From the NCBI GenBank assembly GCA_031835245.1, contig JAVKOQ010000248.1:22501-45000 (forward strand): a DNA stretch of 22,500 bases. The letters are read 5' to 3'. This document shows, one piece after another, positions 8,754-18,083 of this stretch (position 1 is the first letter of the stretch; each line of letters begins with the position of its first letter). The position numbers and the translations under genes were made by a program. The stretch is from Balamuthia mandrillaris (lineage: Eukaryota; Discosea; Longamoebia; Balamuthiidae). Under the pieces are notes generated by a model. The model was not told where the DNA came from. It ran no database searches and was given only the letters and a program-made list of their open reading frames with translations.

Positions 8754-10850
8754 TCAGGGATAAAACTCGAAGACGAGATACCGAGCACCTCCTCTGTTGG
8801 AGACGTTACGAAAGCCTCGCAGAGCGCCTCCTGGGATGTACGCTACGTCCCCCTCGTTCAATCGCTTGCCCCTGGTCAGATGACCGATGCTCCCCTTCTC
8901 CACCACAACCAGAACCTCATGAGGCTCTTTTTTGGGTTCAAACTTGCCTTTCGGCGGAAGAGTTGCAGTTCTCCCCACTACGCGAGTGAGCATGCTCGTC
9001 GTTTGGTTAAAGAAAACTCTCTCAGTGCCAAGCGTTGCGTTATATGTCCTCAGCGATTCCAACCTCTTCCATTTGGAAGGTGACTGTCGTTCGATAACCA
9101 CCGCAGGAAAGAAGGTAGTCGCTCTTCTTCTTTCTGCCACGGAAGAAGAGGAGTGATAGGTGACGCAAAGATAAGAGGCCTGAGGAATTGACAGAGCGGT
9201 GATGGAATGAAGAGTATTGGCGGGCATGAATACTACATCTCCGCTCTTAACCAAAATCTCCTCGGGCAAGTCCTCTGGCAGCGGTCCTCCCGGAGGTGAG
9301 CCGTAATCACGGCGATTGGGTAGGACAGTCAACCGCAGCTCCCCATCCAAGACCACAAATATTTCCTCGTTGTGGTGAGAGTGAGGAGGATGTGGCGTGT
9401 TAAATGTCTTTTGGATAGTCAGGTGCGCCTCCAAAAAGTCCAATACAGGAGTCTGGTGATGCAAGAAACGGAACGAGCGAACGAGTAGCTGCCTTTCCTT
9501 GTACAGAGGAATGGCCCCAAAGAAGGCGGCTCCATCCAGCAGAGTCAGGTTGGCCAGTTCTGTGGCGTTTGGAGGAGGTTTTAGCTCCACCTCCACATAC
9601 TGGTGACGAAGCTGAAGATGAGGGCGCATGAAGGTAGAGGAAGGGGCGATGGTTGTAGAGTCAGGATCAAGAAGAAGGAGGTGATTGAGGTTGCTCTTGT
9701 TGGAAGAGTCATTGGCTGTGCCTGAAACCAAGAGCACCGGAGGAAGAGTTGCTTCTTGTCCATACGGAGGCTTGAACTGGATGGTTTGCCGAATGGCGCA
9801 CTCAGCGTGAACGAATTGAACGATGACAGCTTGCCTGGCGTTTGCTTTGGGGTTACCTGATCCATGCCATATCTTAATGGGAAAAAAAAAAAAGAAGAAA
9901 TAGGAGGCAAAGGAAAGGAAATGACTAAGAACGAAGAAATAGACGACAGATGAAGAAGAAGTCCTAAAAGCACAGACCTGTCCGTGAAAAATAAAGTAAT
10001 CTCCATCAAACACATCAAACTTCAACAGCTGGGCATCCACATCCGCGTTTCTCGCCTCTTTGAGCAAATTCTCGTGGGCTAACCTACCTCCATCCGTAAC
10101 GTTGGGTACAGGCTCAAACTCCTGCGGCACAATTGGGCTCTTCCAACGATGAGTGCGGGAGATAACCATCAACGCGTTCTCCGGAGTGACCTCCTGAAGA
10201 CCTAACCAAACGGTGGCTGAGCGCTCACACTTCCAGCTGTCCACGTCCAAGTGCCACCGATGAGGCTCCCCCCCATTCTTCTCTACCAGATAAATACCAT
10301 AGAGAAGCAGGTCCTCTCCCAACAGCGTTCGTATCTGGTGAAGGAACACAGGATGCATCCCAAAAGAGACCAACAGAGTGGAAGTGAAGAACTTGCTTTT
10401 GGGCCAAGGAAAGCCTCTCTCCGATTTGAAGACGGAGTTGAGTTCTGCGCGGACAGCGAGGCGCTCCTCTTCGTCAAGCAGATGAAACGGGCCGATGGCC
10501 CCTTCTTCCCAGAACTCTTCTTTCCATTGCTCCTCCGTTCGACTTTGCCAAGTTTTCATTGTTTGACGACTTATTTCTGCCCGAGTCGGCAGCTGCTGTT
10601 CTATTTCTTTGTCAAAGTAGAGCGGTTCTGACCGTGATGTGAGAGGAATACTGGTTTCGAAAGTCGTTGATGGTAGTAGTGCGGAAAGAGGTGATAGGAT
10701 TGCCGGTGGCGGTTCTATAAACCGCTGCTCCTGTGGCCGAGAGGGAATAGCCAGAAACACGAAGTGAAGGCTTATCAACGAGAAGGCGTTGAACAGAGAA
10801 ACAGCCAAAGATAGGCCCACAATGTACCGAATGGCTAGCATCGACACCAT
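8754..10850 (-). CDS. Membrane-anchored PhyH-type oxygenase fused to two cupin domains (paralogue B)
   Basis: Exons 10850-9978 and 9872-8754 give 663 residues. The ATG at 10850 was chosen because it aligns with the start of paralogue A and has AAG before it. The frame stays open 70 codons further upstream (ATG at 11060), which would bury the anchor. Residues 5-32 are the signal anchor (IRYIVGLSLAVSLFNAFSLI). The PhyH domain (about 105-320) has H200/D202 in HRWHLD, distal H294 in HGQIWHGSGNP and likely R304. Cupin 1 has a textbook motif 1, H455-x-H457-xxx-E461-x6-G468, and motif 2 GDVVFMPANTLHSI with H513, so it should bind metal. Cupin 2 (about 545-663) has only PHEVLVVVEKG and lacks the final His. 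The oxygenase would use Fe(II), 2-oxoglutarate and O2. The substrate is unknown. Confidence 0.82.
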   Translation of the reverse strand: MVSMLAIRYIVGLSLAVSLFNAFSLISLHFVFLAIPSRPQEQRFIEPPPAILSPLSALLPSTTFETSIPLTSRSEPLYFDKEIEQQLPTRAEISRQTMKTWQSRTEEQWKEEFWEEGAIGPFHLLDEEERLAVRAELNSVFKSERGFPWPKSKFFTSTLLVSFGMHPVFLHQIRTLLGEDLLLYGIYLVEKNGGEPHRWHLDVDSWKCERSATVWLGLQEVTPENALMVISRTHRWKSPIVPQEFEPVPNVTDGGRLAHENLLKEARNADVDAQLLKFDVFDGDYFIFHGQVCAFRTSSSSVVYFFVLSHFLSFASYFFFFFFPIKIWHGSGNPKANARQAVIVQFVHAECAIRQTIQFKPPYGQEATLPPVLLVSGTANDSSNKSNLNHLLLLDPDSTTIAPSSTFMRPHLQLRHQYVEVELKPPPNATELANLTLLDGAAFFGAIPLYKERQLLVRSFRFLHHQTPVLDFLEAHLTIQKTFNTPHPPHSHHNEEIFVVLDGELRLTVLPNRRDYGSPPGGPLPEDLPEEILVKSGDVVFMPANTLHSITALSIPQASYLCVTYHSSSSVAERRRATTFFPAVVIERQSPSKWKRLESLRTYNATLGTERVFFNQTTSMLTRVVGRTATLPPKGKFEPKKEPHEVLVVVEKGSIGHLTRGKRLNEGDVAYIPGGALRGFRNVSNRGGARYLVFEFYP
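9873..9977 (-). other. Stop-free 105-nt intron of paralogue B
   Basis: It starts GTCTGT and ends TTAAG. It is 35 codons long, in phase 0, with no stop, so both spliced and retained forms are open. The retained peptide is hydrophobic (VVYFFVLSHFLSF, then a Phe run). Homology supports removal: HGQ joins IWHGSGNP as in paralogue A and in PhyH proteins. Confidence 0.8.
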
Positions 10851-11153
10851 CTTTGCATCCGCTCGCTCCTTTAGCCAAACTTTACTCTCATTGAGCCTTT
10901 CTTCTTCTTTTATGTGTTTCTTTCCTGTTTTTTTGTTGTTGCATTTGGGTCGAAGCGGTAGATCACTTTGCGTACTCTTTAAAAGGAAAAAGTGACGTGG
11001 TATATCGACATAAAGAGATCGATCGTACGGGGAGAGAAAGGGGCCACGCAGGGTGGACATATGTGTTGAGGAGTCATGTATTATAACCCCACACAGACAA
11101 AGGGGAATAGTGTGACGTGTAATCTTGGTTTTGTCTGCCCTGCGGCGCTACAG
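10851..11153 (-). promoter_or_regulatory. Intergenic spacer: 5' region of paralogue B, 3' end of the F-box gene
   Basis: About 300 bp separate the F-box gene stop from the chosen ATG. Much of it (10851-11060) is an open extension of the paralogue B frame, Lys/Glu/Arg-rich and without domain features. No clear TATA box is seen. Confidence 0.35.
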
Positions 11154-13299
11154 TCACGCCCCCCAAAGAATGATGGAGGCATCATCAGAGACGGAAGCCA
11201 AGAGGCCATCTATGCTTGGATGCCACGCCACGCAATTGACCTGCTCCACAAAGGAGTGAGTTTAGCGTTGATAACAAGAACATCGGGATGAAACAAAAAA
11301 AGAAGAAAGCAAGAAGGGGAAAAAAAAGAGACAGAAGATAGCGAAGAAAAGAGGAGACAAGGGAAGAAAGAAGAAAACAACAGACAAACCAGTTTGTGAT
11401 GACCAGATAACGCTCCAAGGAACTTCATCTGCTGAAAGTGGTAGAACAGAACGCGGTTGTCCTCTGTGCCAACCGCAACATACTTATCATCACCAGTGAT
11501 GGAAGGCCATGACAAGAACGGATCGACCAAGTGTTGGATTCTCTGTCCTTTAAAGACCTTTACTATGCGCTCCTTCTCCAGGTCCCACACATGCAATTCT
11601 CTTTCCACACTCAGCTTTATATCATCACCGCCATCGGCATCCTCCTCATCTTCTTTTTCAGCATCCTTGTTTCGTTGTTCATCTTTGGGGGGAGGACTGA
11701 TGAAGAGAATGACGTTGGCGATGAAGAAGCGAGGATTGTTACAAAAACACCCGCCGATGTTGGCTCCGTTGTCTTGGTAAATGGTTATTGATGGTTGCGT
11801 TTTGATGGATCCTGTTGCTGCTTCGTATTGAGGCCAACAGACAAGTTGATTGAGATAGTCAATGGGACGAGAGGCAGAAAAGAAAACAAATGGAACCGTT
11901 TTTGCTCCAACTTCCTCTCTTTCTCCTTCTTCTCCTTCTCCTTCTTTTTGTTGTTCTTGTTGTCCTCTTTCGCTTCCTCCGTTTCTATGATGATAGAAAA
12001 GGGGACATTGTATGGGTCTTGTGATGAACGGATAACGAGTGTGTCTTCTAAAGGCAGCGACGAAGGGGTTTTGCCAGTGCTCCATGAAAATAGCTTTCAC
12101 TTCGTCGCTATTCGAGGTGACCATATCATTGTCTTGTTTTTAAGGGGGGAAAAAAAAACAAAGCCATTAAGATAAACCAAAAATGAATGAGCACTCATGA
12201 AAAAAACTAACCTGGTATCCAATTGGAGTCAAAAAAGATCTGCCTCACTTTTCTGCTCCCAGCACGCAAGGCCCTTTCTTCATTTGTTACAGAGGAAGTC
12301 AGAGGATGGGTGGGGGAAGAGTTCCGCCATAAAAAACAGGTAGCGACTTGACTTACCAGAGACAAGGAAAGAGCGGCCATTGGGGGTCCAACGTGCGTAG
12401 GCATCAAAGGGAAACGTGTCCGTTCTTCCAGCATGAATGAGAGATGTGGTCGTCGAGTCGGTCGTTGTGGAGGCGCACACCATCACGTACCAGAGGTGTA
12501 CCTGATGGTTGACGCAAGTGGTAAGGATGTACTTGCCATTGGGGCTCCAATCGAACATCACAACAGGTTGATCCATAGTGGCAGTGCTGCTATGCTCCAA
12601 ATAGTATGAACCTGATGTTACCATTTGGATCAAATCAATGGGCAGGAGCAAGAGAAAGGGGGAAAATGGCCAAGAAAATGAGGGAAAGAGTAACCTGTCT
12701 CTGGAGAGTGGCAAAGACTCCATAAGGAGAGAGTTCCAGCCTTGGAGGTCGTTGACAGAAGGGTACCTTCCCGGTTCCACGCACAGGCCCACACCTCATC
12801 CTGATGGGCGTTCGGCAGGACTTGAAGGGACCTTTTTGGAACTCGACGCAGCACATCCAAATACTCTTCTTTCCAGTTTATGTCGTTATTGTTCCTTTGA
12901 GCTCTTTCATCTTTGGTAGAATGAGAAGATGACGAAGAAAACTTGAGATCATCATTGCTACAGCTTGATTTTTCGTTGGTAACGTGAAGATTGGCGATGT
13001 CAGTGTGAAGACAAAGGTAGGGCTTCTGTCCGCTGCTCCACGTGGAATGAAACAAATGTTTCCACAAACTATTGTTGTTTGCTACTTCTCTCCAGCTCCT
13101 TTTTGTTTTTTAGTTAGCCCACCAAAGAAATAGCAAGACAAAGAAGAGATGAACGTAACCTGCAAACAAGGCAGCAGAATAACAAGTCTTGTGCCTCAAC
13201 AAAGGAAAGCACGTGAAAGAGCAGCTCTGTGGGCAGAAGATCCACAAAAAACCCTTGTGATTCTGCAGAAGCACTCTCTTGCGGCACTCTGGCTTGCAT
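11154..13299 (-). CDS. F-box/WD40-repeat protein, FBXW5-like
   Basis: Six exons: 13299-13160, 13098-12695, 12611-12357, 12277-12212, 12132-11390, 11240-11154, giving 564 residues (human FBXW5 has 566). The F-box spans residues 19-60 (DLLPTELLFHVLSFVEAQD, then LVCRSWREVANNNSLWKHLF) and would bind Skp1 in an SCF ubiquitin ligase. WKEEY at about 122-126 and NAHQDEVWACAWNREGTLLS at 143-162 begin the WD40 propeller, as in FBXW5. Later blades include MFDWSPNGKYILTTC, RWTPNGRSFLVSG, ELHVWDLEKERIV, DDKYVAVGTEDNRVLFYHF and the last, VNCVAWHPSIDGLLASVSDD with ILW near the stop. Two acidic low-complexity loops interrupt the fifth exon. Exon 4 is the weak point: its acceptor could be at 12277 or 12247, both in frame. 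FBXW5 itself targets centriole and actin regulators. Orthology here is tentative. Confidence 0.8.
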
Positions 13300-13604
13300 G
13301 ACACGGAGCAAGTGCAGGAGAAAGCACGCCAAGCAGAAGAAATTCGTGTCGTCTTGATTTTTACCTAGACGGTACGTGCGATATTTCATATTAGGTTGAT
13401 AGATGTAGTTAGCTTTGTTTCCCGCCAAAATTAAAATAAAACACAAAGGGGCAATGGCAGTCTGAGGAAGTCAGAGATTTATTGCTGAAAATGAAAAGAT
13501 GTAATTTACGAAACAGCAAAAAGTGGTATCAACAAGAAAAAGAAAGAGAACGTGAACAAGCATGAACATGAAAGGAAATAGGAACAAGAACAAGAACTAG
13601 AACA

Positions 13605-13640
13605 AGAATGAGAATGAGAATGAGAATGAGAATGAGAATG
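13605..13640. repeat. (AGAATG)6 tandem repeat
   Basis: Six exact copies of AGAATG sit inside a longer purine-rich stretch. On the minus strand it reads as a Ser/His-repeat frame, which is a repeat artefact. Confidence 0.9.
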
Positions 13641-14002
13641 GAGAGAACAAGAAAAAAAAAGAGAAAAAAAAAGAGAAAAAAAATGAGACCAATCCTTCAA
13701 TTGCTTAATCAATTAGTTGAACTTTGTAAGTCATGAATTAAAATACTCCTCTATGTCACCTTGTCATGGCTGGAATCAAAGAGTGGGTATCATGTACAAT
13801 ATTAACCTGATGGTCTATTTACAGTTTGGCATACTTCCATAGATGAGTTGTCACACACCATGCTGGAGTTCAATGACTGCAAGAGCTTTGTTTTAACTGA
13901 AGGACCTGGTCCAAAACAACCAACTCCTAATCCTGTGAACTGGGAAGAGAACATTTTTTTTGTGCATCACTTTTTTCTTTTTTTTCTAACATGTTCTAAA
14001 CT

Positions 14003-14021
14003 AAAAAGGGAGCCCCTTTTT
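14003..14021. repeat. Short GC-cored hairpin
   Basis: AAAAAGGG and CCCTTTTT pair over a 3-nt loop, an 8-bp perfect stem at the start of the AT-rich island. Function is unknown. Confidence 0.6.
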
Positions 14022-14051
14022 AAAAAATAATTATTGTCCAATAAAAATATT

Positions 14052-14082
14052 CCAAAAAAATAATTAATATTTATTTTTTTGG
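14052..14082. repeat. AT-rich palindrome
   Basis: CCAAAAAAATAA (14052-14063) pairs exactly with TTATTTTTTTGG (14071-14082) across a 7-nt spacer. It stands 124 bp beyond the 3' end of the minus-strand gene and may belong to the element's terminus. Confidence 0.65.
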
Positions 14083-14205
14083 ACTCATACAAAATATTTT
14101 TTGACAGAAAAAATTCAAATAAGAATTATTTTAAAAATAATTAACATGAATCCTTTGTGAAAATGATATTATATTTCAAGATAAAACAATAACAAGTAAA
14201 ATAAT

Positions 14206-16210
14206 TTAAGGAAATAACTCTATTTGGTGTTGAATAGCTCGTTGAGAAGCAGTGGAAATTTGAGAAGTGGATGTAAGGTGAATAGGTCCCCAAATAAAGG
14301 TATTTTGTGAAATTTTGTCTTGAGATGTTGGTTGAAGAATATAATGATTGCCTCTCTTTCTTTCATACCAAGTCACATATGCAAACTTAGCAGTTAAACG
14401 ATCCACTCTAGCTAACCAAAATATATCACCAGAACTTGAATCTGCAAATACAGCCACGATTTGACCTACAAATAGTATAAATGGTAAACATAATGCTGAT
14501 CCAGATATTTGCACAACTGGTGTTGAAGAAGAAGAAGAAGATGAAGAAGATAATAAAAAAAATAATGATGTAGATGAAATGAGAATAGAATGAAAAAGAA
14601 GGTTTGAAAAAGGATTGAGAGTTGTAATGTTAGGTTCGTGAGCCAACGAATCCAGTAACTGACGCATTTGCAATTGAGCAGTAGGAAGTAAGTAAGGCAA
14701 AGTAGCTCTTGTGTTCCCCAAAATATCATTGTCAATACTTCGGTGATGAACAAGAGGAGGAATGGAGATGGAGTGATCAAGAAAGCCTTCCATCAAATCC
14801 AAAGGTTCACTTGAGTAGAGAATCCAAGTTAAGTTGATAGCAAAGGAGAAGGGAGGATGGCTGTTGTGGATCTTTGTCAAACATGAAAAATAAAGGTTGA
14901 GAATGGCCCACAATAAATGGTTAAAGCCAAGATTTGAAATCCCAAATTAATTCCGTTGGTTGAAGATCTGGACGGAACTCTGTGGTTACATAGGCATTAT
15001 GTATGAAGGTGGAAAAATCTTGCAAGCTTTCGACATTGCGTTTTAGAAGTGCTTTGCACATTGTTGAAAACATTTGGTCAATGTCTTCATGTGTATGGCC
15101 AGGAGGAAGGTAAGAGAGATTGATATGCTGGAACAGATTCATATGTAATAACCATGCACAAAAAGCAAAAAGGAATCTGTTTTCATGATAGCAGTTATCT
15201 GCTTGAAGATAAAGAGTAGAAGGATGGTATGGAAGTTGAGGAAGTAGGGTTGTAAGATAATGAAAAAGATGAGATATAATCACGTTGGCATCATCAGAAA
15301 ATGTTTTGAAGTGGTGCCATAAATATCATTTGTGTGTTGAATGGTTGATGATTCCAAAACACTTTAGTCCAAGTCACTTTCGGTTGTTCCAAGCTTTGGG
15401 AGGTATATGAAGATGAGGAAGTGGAATGGCCTCTATGTAATCAAGTATCAGGGACATAATTGAGGCTGGGGAGGCTTTGGCTTCTGCATGATGAGCATAG
15501 TAGTCTTCTTTGTGATGTCTAACAAATTGTAAATGTTGAGTCCATTGTAAAGATAGCCGCCTTTGATCTGTATCTGTTTTGCATGCTTTGAACAATGAGA
15601 CCAGTTTACAACAGGCATCACACTTGCCAAGGCGAGTAATCTATTTGATGAATGGCCAAGAAAGGATTTAAATTATAGTTATAACAAAAAAAAAGGATCC
15701 TACCTTAGGAAAATGAACATTGGCAAAATGTGTTTTAAGAAGCACACAAAAACCAGAGTAAGAAATCAAATGTCCTGTTTCTAACACTGTAGTCATGTCT
15801 TCATAAATGGCCTCTTGAGTAAGAAAAACAGGCATGTAGATAGTGTTATCATTGGGCATATGCTCTCCAATAGAATTAAAAAAGCTAGTAAGCCATGCTT
15901 TTGACAGGAGATATGCTCTGCTTTTTCGATGTTGGCCTGTATTGCTGTGAACAACTACTTGACAACCACCTCTCCAAAGCGAAATGCATCGTTGAAGCTT
16001 GTTTTTGCTAATCCCATGCAATATGCAAAAAGCCTTACAGCAAAGCAAATGACCATCTGCCACAAATTTGGGAAGGGTTAATGACAAGGAGCAAGCGCCT
16101 GTGCTCATAAATAAACAGGCCATAATATGTTGACTTCTTGCTGTTTCAGTTGGCAGGTTCCAAAAGTATTGACATAACTCTTGAAATGTACTCCACAGTA
16201 ATGACCCCAA
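14206..16210 (-). pseudogene. Decayed transposase-like gene with HT-E-DIDxxF signature (DUF7869-like)
   Basis: Conserved blocks appear in order on the minus strand. First is CCKAFCILHGISKNKL with a downstream Gly/His region (about 16040-15900). Then comes a Cys pair block, LGKCDACCKLVSLF (about 15628-15587), next HKEDYYAHHAEAKASP (about 15508-15461). LYLQADNCYHENRF follows (about 15214-15170), then LPPGHTHEDIDQMF (about 15109-15068). The tail has IVAVFADSSSGDIFWLARV (about 14465-14400). This order matches an uncharacterised protein family found in many copies in diverse eukaryotes. The DN and HTHEDID blocks look like catalytic acids of an RNase H-like nuclease, which is my inference. An intron at 15641-15703 (63 nt, GT-AG) fits the alignment (FPK to ITRLGKC). 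The gene is broken in several places. A Ser/Thr-rich frame at 16448-16238 may be an N-terminal exon. It stands back to back with the gene at 16843. Confidence 0.55.
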
Positions 16211-16842
16211 GCATTCTCATTTACAACAATGACATTTCTAGGCGCTCTTCATTTGAGTTGTAGAAGTCATGTAATTTGCTTTCACCATAAGAATAATGGA
16301 CTGGTTGGAAGTGTGCATGTGTGTGTAATCTGAAGTTGATGAATTAGTGGGGATAAGAAAAGAATTTGTGGAAGTTGACTGAGGGGGAGTTAAACAAGTG
16401 CTGGAAGTGCACATGCGTACACAATTTGAAGTTGATGAAGTATTGTGAGCCATAAAGGAAATTGAAAGTAATAAAGAAAATGTGATGCAAAAAAAATGAC
16501 AATAATGTTGAAAAACTGTGAGAATGGTGTTCACACAGTTCAAAAAAAAAATCAAAAAACTAAACTGAACTGAAATAGTTCAAAACAGTTTTTATTGTTG
16601 GTTGCAGAACAAGCGATTCCAGTGTAGAACATCTTGCCAATTAATGTACAACCCAGAAAAGCCACAGCAATTCCAATTTAAAACTATAGAGGAAGAAAAA
16701 AAGCCAATCAGAAAAATGGGCATGAAATATTATGTTTATACTATAAATTTTTTTTGGCCAGAAAAATTCAGTTGCAGTTTTTTTTTATACTGCACACACT
16801 CTCACACTTCCCAAGCACTTTTGCAATTTCTTCATCAACAAC
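16211..16842. promoter_or_regulatory. Shared divergent promoter region of the two-gene element
   Basis: This region separates the two oppositely oriented genes. A TATAAA box at 16742-16747 lies 96 nt before the plus-strand ATG. AAACTG (16562-16567) and CAGTTT (16586-16591) form an inverted repeat with further AGTTCAAAA words nearby. A Ser/Thr-rich minus-strand frame (16448-16238) may be part of the minus gene. Confidence 0.4.
16742..16747 (+). promoter_or_regulatory. Candidate TATA box
   Basis: TATAAA lies 96 nt upstream of the ATG at 16843, a sensible distance for a TATA box with a short leader. The area is AT-rich, so chance matches are likely. Confidence 0.3.
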
Positions 16843-17236
16843 ATGGCCCAGTCTGCTCACCTTAACATTGCTGAGTTAAAAGAAAAGCTTTTGCAACAAG
16901 GCATTTCTTTTGACAAGAGAGCTAAAAAGGTGGATCTACAAGCACTCTATGACGATGTGACCAACAAGGGGAAAGAAAAAGAGGATGCTCCAAAGGATTA
17001 CCAGTGGACGTTGCGTCAAGGCTCTGCTGAAGAAGTCCAGCCATACTGTGAGGATGGCAGTGTGCATGATGAGCTTGTACAACTTCAATGGTTGGCATTG
17101 AGTGAAAGATTTGTGAAAAAAACTGAGATGGTGGAGCTGCAAACCATCACAATGAAAGGTTTGTCAATTTTTATGTTCACTCCCTATTTTATTATTTTGT
17201 ATGCATTTTCTGGACTAGTGCAGTTGCAAAGATGAT

Positions 17237-18083
17237 TCCCTGCACTTCCTTTCCTTCAATTTGCGCATGCATGCACACTGTGATAAGGCCAGTAGGGGAA
17301 CAACCTAACGGACACCAACTCAATGGACGTAGGGAAAAGACCTTTAATAAAATGATAAAAAGAAATATATATACAAGGAGAGATAGGGATAGGTATTATG
17401 GGAGAGTGGTATAACAGCACTTCCTTCCCTGCATTTCCTTTCCTTCGATTTGTGCATGTGTGCACATTTCCTTTCTTTCGATTTGCACATGCATGTGCAC
17501 TTCCTTCCCTGCACCTCCTTTTGATTTGCACATGCGTGCACACTTCCTTTCTCCTTTCATTTGTGCATGCATGCGCACTTCCTTCCCCACATTTCCTTCC
17601 CCACACCCCCTTTCTTTCGATTTGCACATGTGTGTGCATTTCCTTTTTTTCAATTTGCACATGCATGCACACTTCCTTCTTCGCACTCCCTTCCTTTGAT
17701 TTGTGCATTTCCTTTCCTGCACTCCCTTTCTTATGATTTGCGCATTCCTTTTGCACTTCCTTTCCTTCAATTTGTGCATATGTACACATTTCCTTTCTTT
17801 TGATTTGCGCATGTGTGCGCACTACCTTCCCTGCATTTCCTTCCTCGCACCTCCTTTCGATTTGTGCATGCATACGCACTTCCTTTCCCACACTCCCTTT
17901 CCTTTGATTTGTGCATTTCCTTTCCTGCACTCCCTTTCTTATGATTTGCACATTTCCTTTCGCACTTCCTCTCCTTCAATTTGTGCATGTGTACGCATTT
18001 CCTTTCTTTCGATTTGTGCATGTGTACACACTTCCTCTCCTTTGATTTGCTCATGTGTGGGCACTTCCTTTCCTTCTGAGTGG
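17237..18083 (+). repeat. Degenerate minisatellite filling intron 1
   Basis: Units of roughly 30-60 bp alternate a pyrimidine block (CTTCCTTTCCTTC) with a purine-pyrimidine alternating block (GATTTGTGCATGTGTGCAC and variants). Many alternating blocks are palindromic, for example TGCACATGCATGTGCA at 17484-17499. A 138-bp foreign segment (17279-17416) separates the first unit from the rest. Because unit lengths are often multiples of three, the array stays open in several frames and gives long artefact ORFs such as repeated HAQIERKE on the minus strand. Confidence 0.85.
17279..17416. mobile_element. Short non-repeat insert within the minisatellite
   Basis: These 138 bp have none of the array motifs and begin TGTGATA and end TATAACA, which are inverted copies at six of seven positions. 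TG...CA ends are typical of terminal repeats of LTR-type elements, but inverted tips also fit a tiny MITE. The flanks (GCACAC and GCACTT) share GCAC without a clean target duplication. The family is undetermined. Confidence 0.3.

Larger units (their letters stand above)
13300..14205. other. Spacer across the composition boundary
   Basis: I see no supported gene. The upstream part (to about 13450) is the 5' region of the F-box gene. A frame opening at 13446 joins the F-box exon in frame, but its extra residues look non-coding. 13500-13690 is purine-rich with a hexamer array. From about 13700 the DNA becomes AT-rich. A 60-codon plus-strand frame at 13848-14030 has no features. Confidence 0.5.

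Noticed and set aside
9581-10018. A 145-codon Ser/Phe-rich minus frame
   Set aside because: It overlaps paralogue B exon 2 and its intron in another frame and lacks any domain.
10851-11060. A 70-residue N-terminal extension of paralogue B
   Set aside because: The paralogue starts at the equivalent of 10850, and the extension is charged, unconserved and would hide the signal anchor.
13506-13712. A Ser/His-repeat protein on the minus strand
   Set aside because: It is the translation of the (AGAATG)6 array and neighbouring purine tract.
14466-14780. A 104-codon Leu/Tyr-rich minus frame
   Set aside because: It is a shadow of the neighbouring frame with the IVAVFADSSSGDIFWLARV block and has low complexity.
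17256-17951. A 231-codon minus-strand frame of HAQIERKE-type repeats, and similar Cys/His-rich plus frames
   Set aside because: They arise from the minisatellite, whose units keep several frames open. The region is spliced out of the plus-strand gene.
17237-18083. A CRISPR-like array
   Set aside because: The units are degenerate and contiguous with no unique spacers of fixed length, and the genome is eukaryotic.
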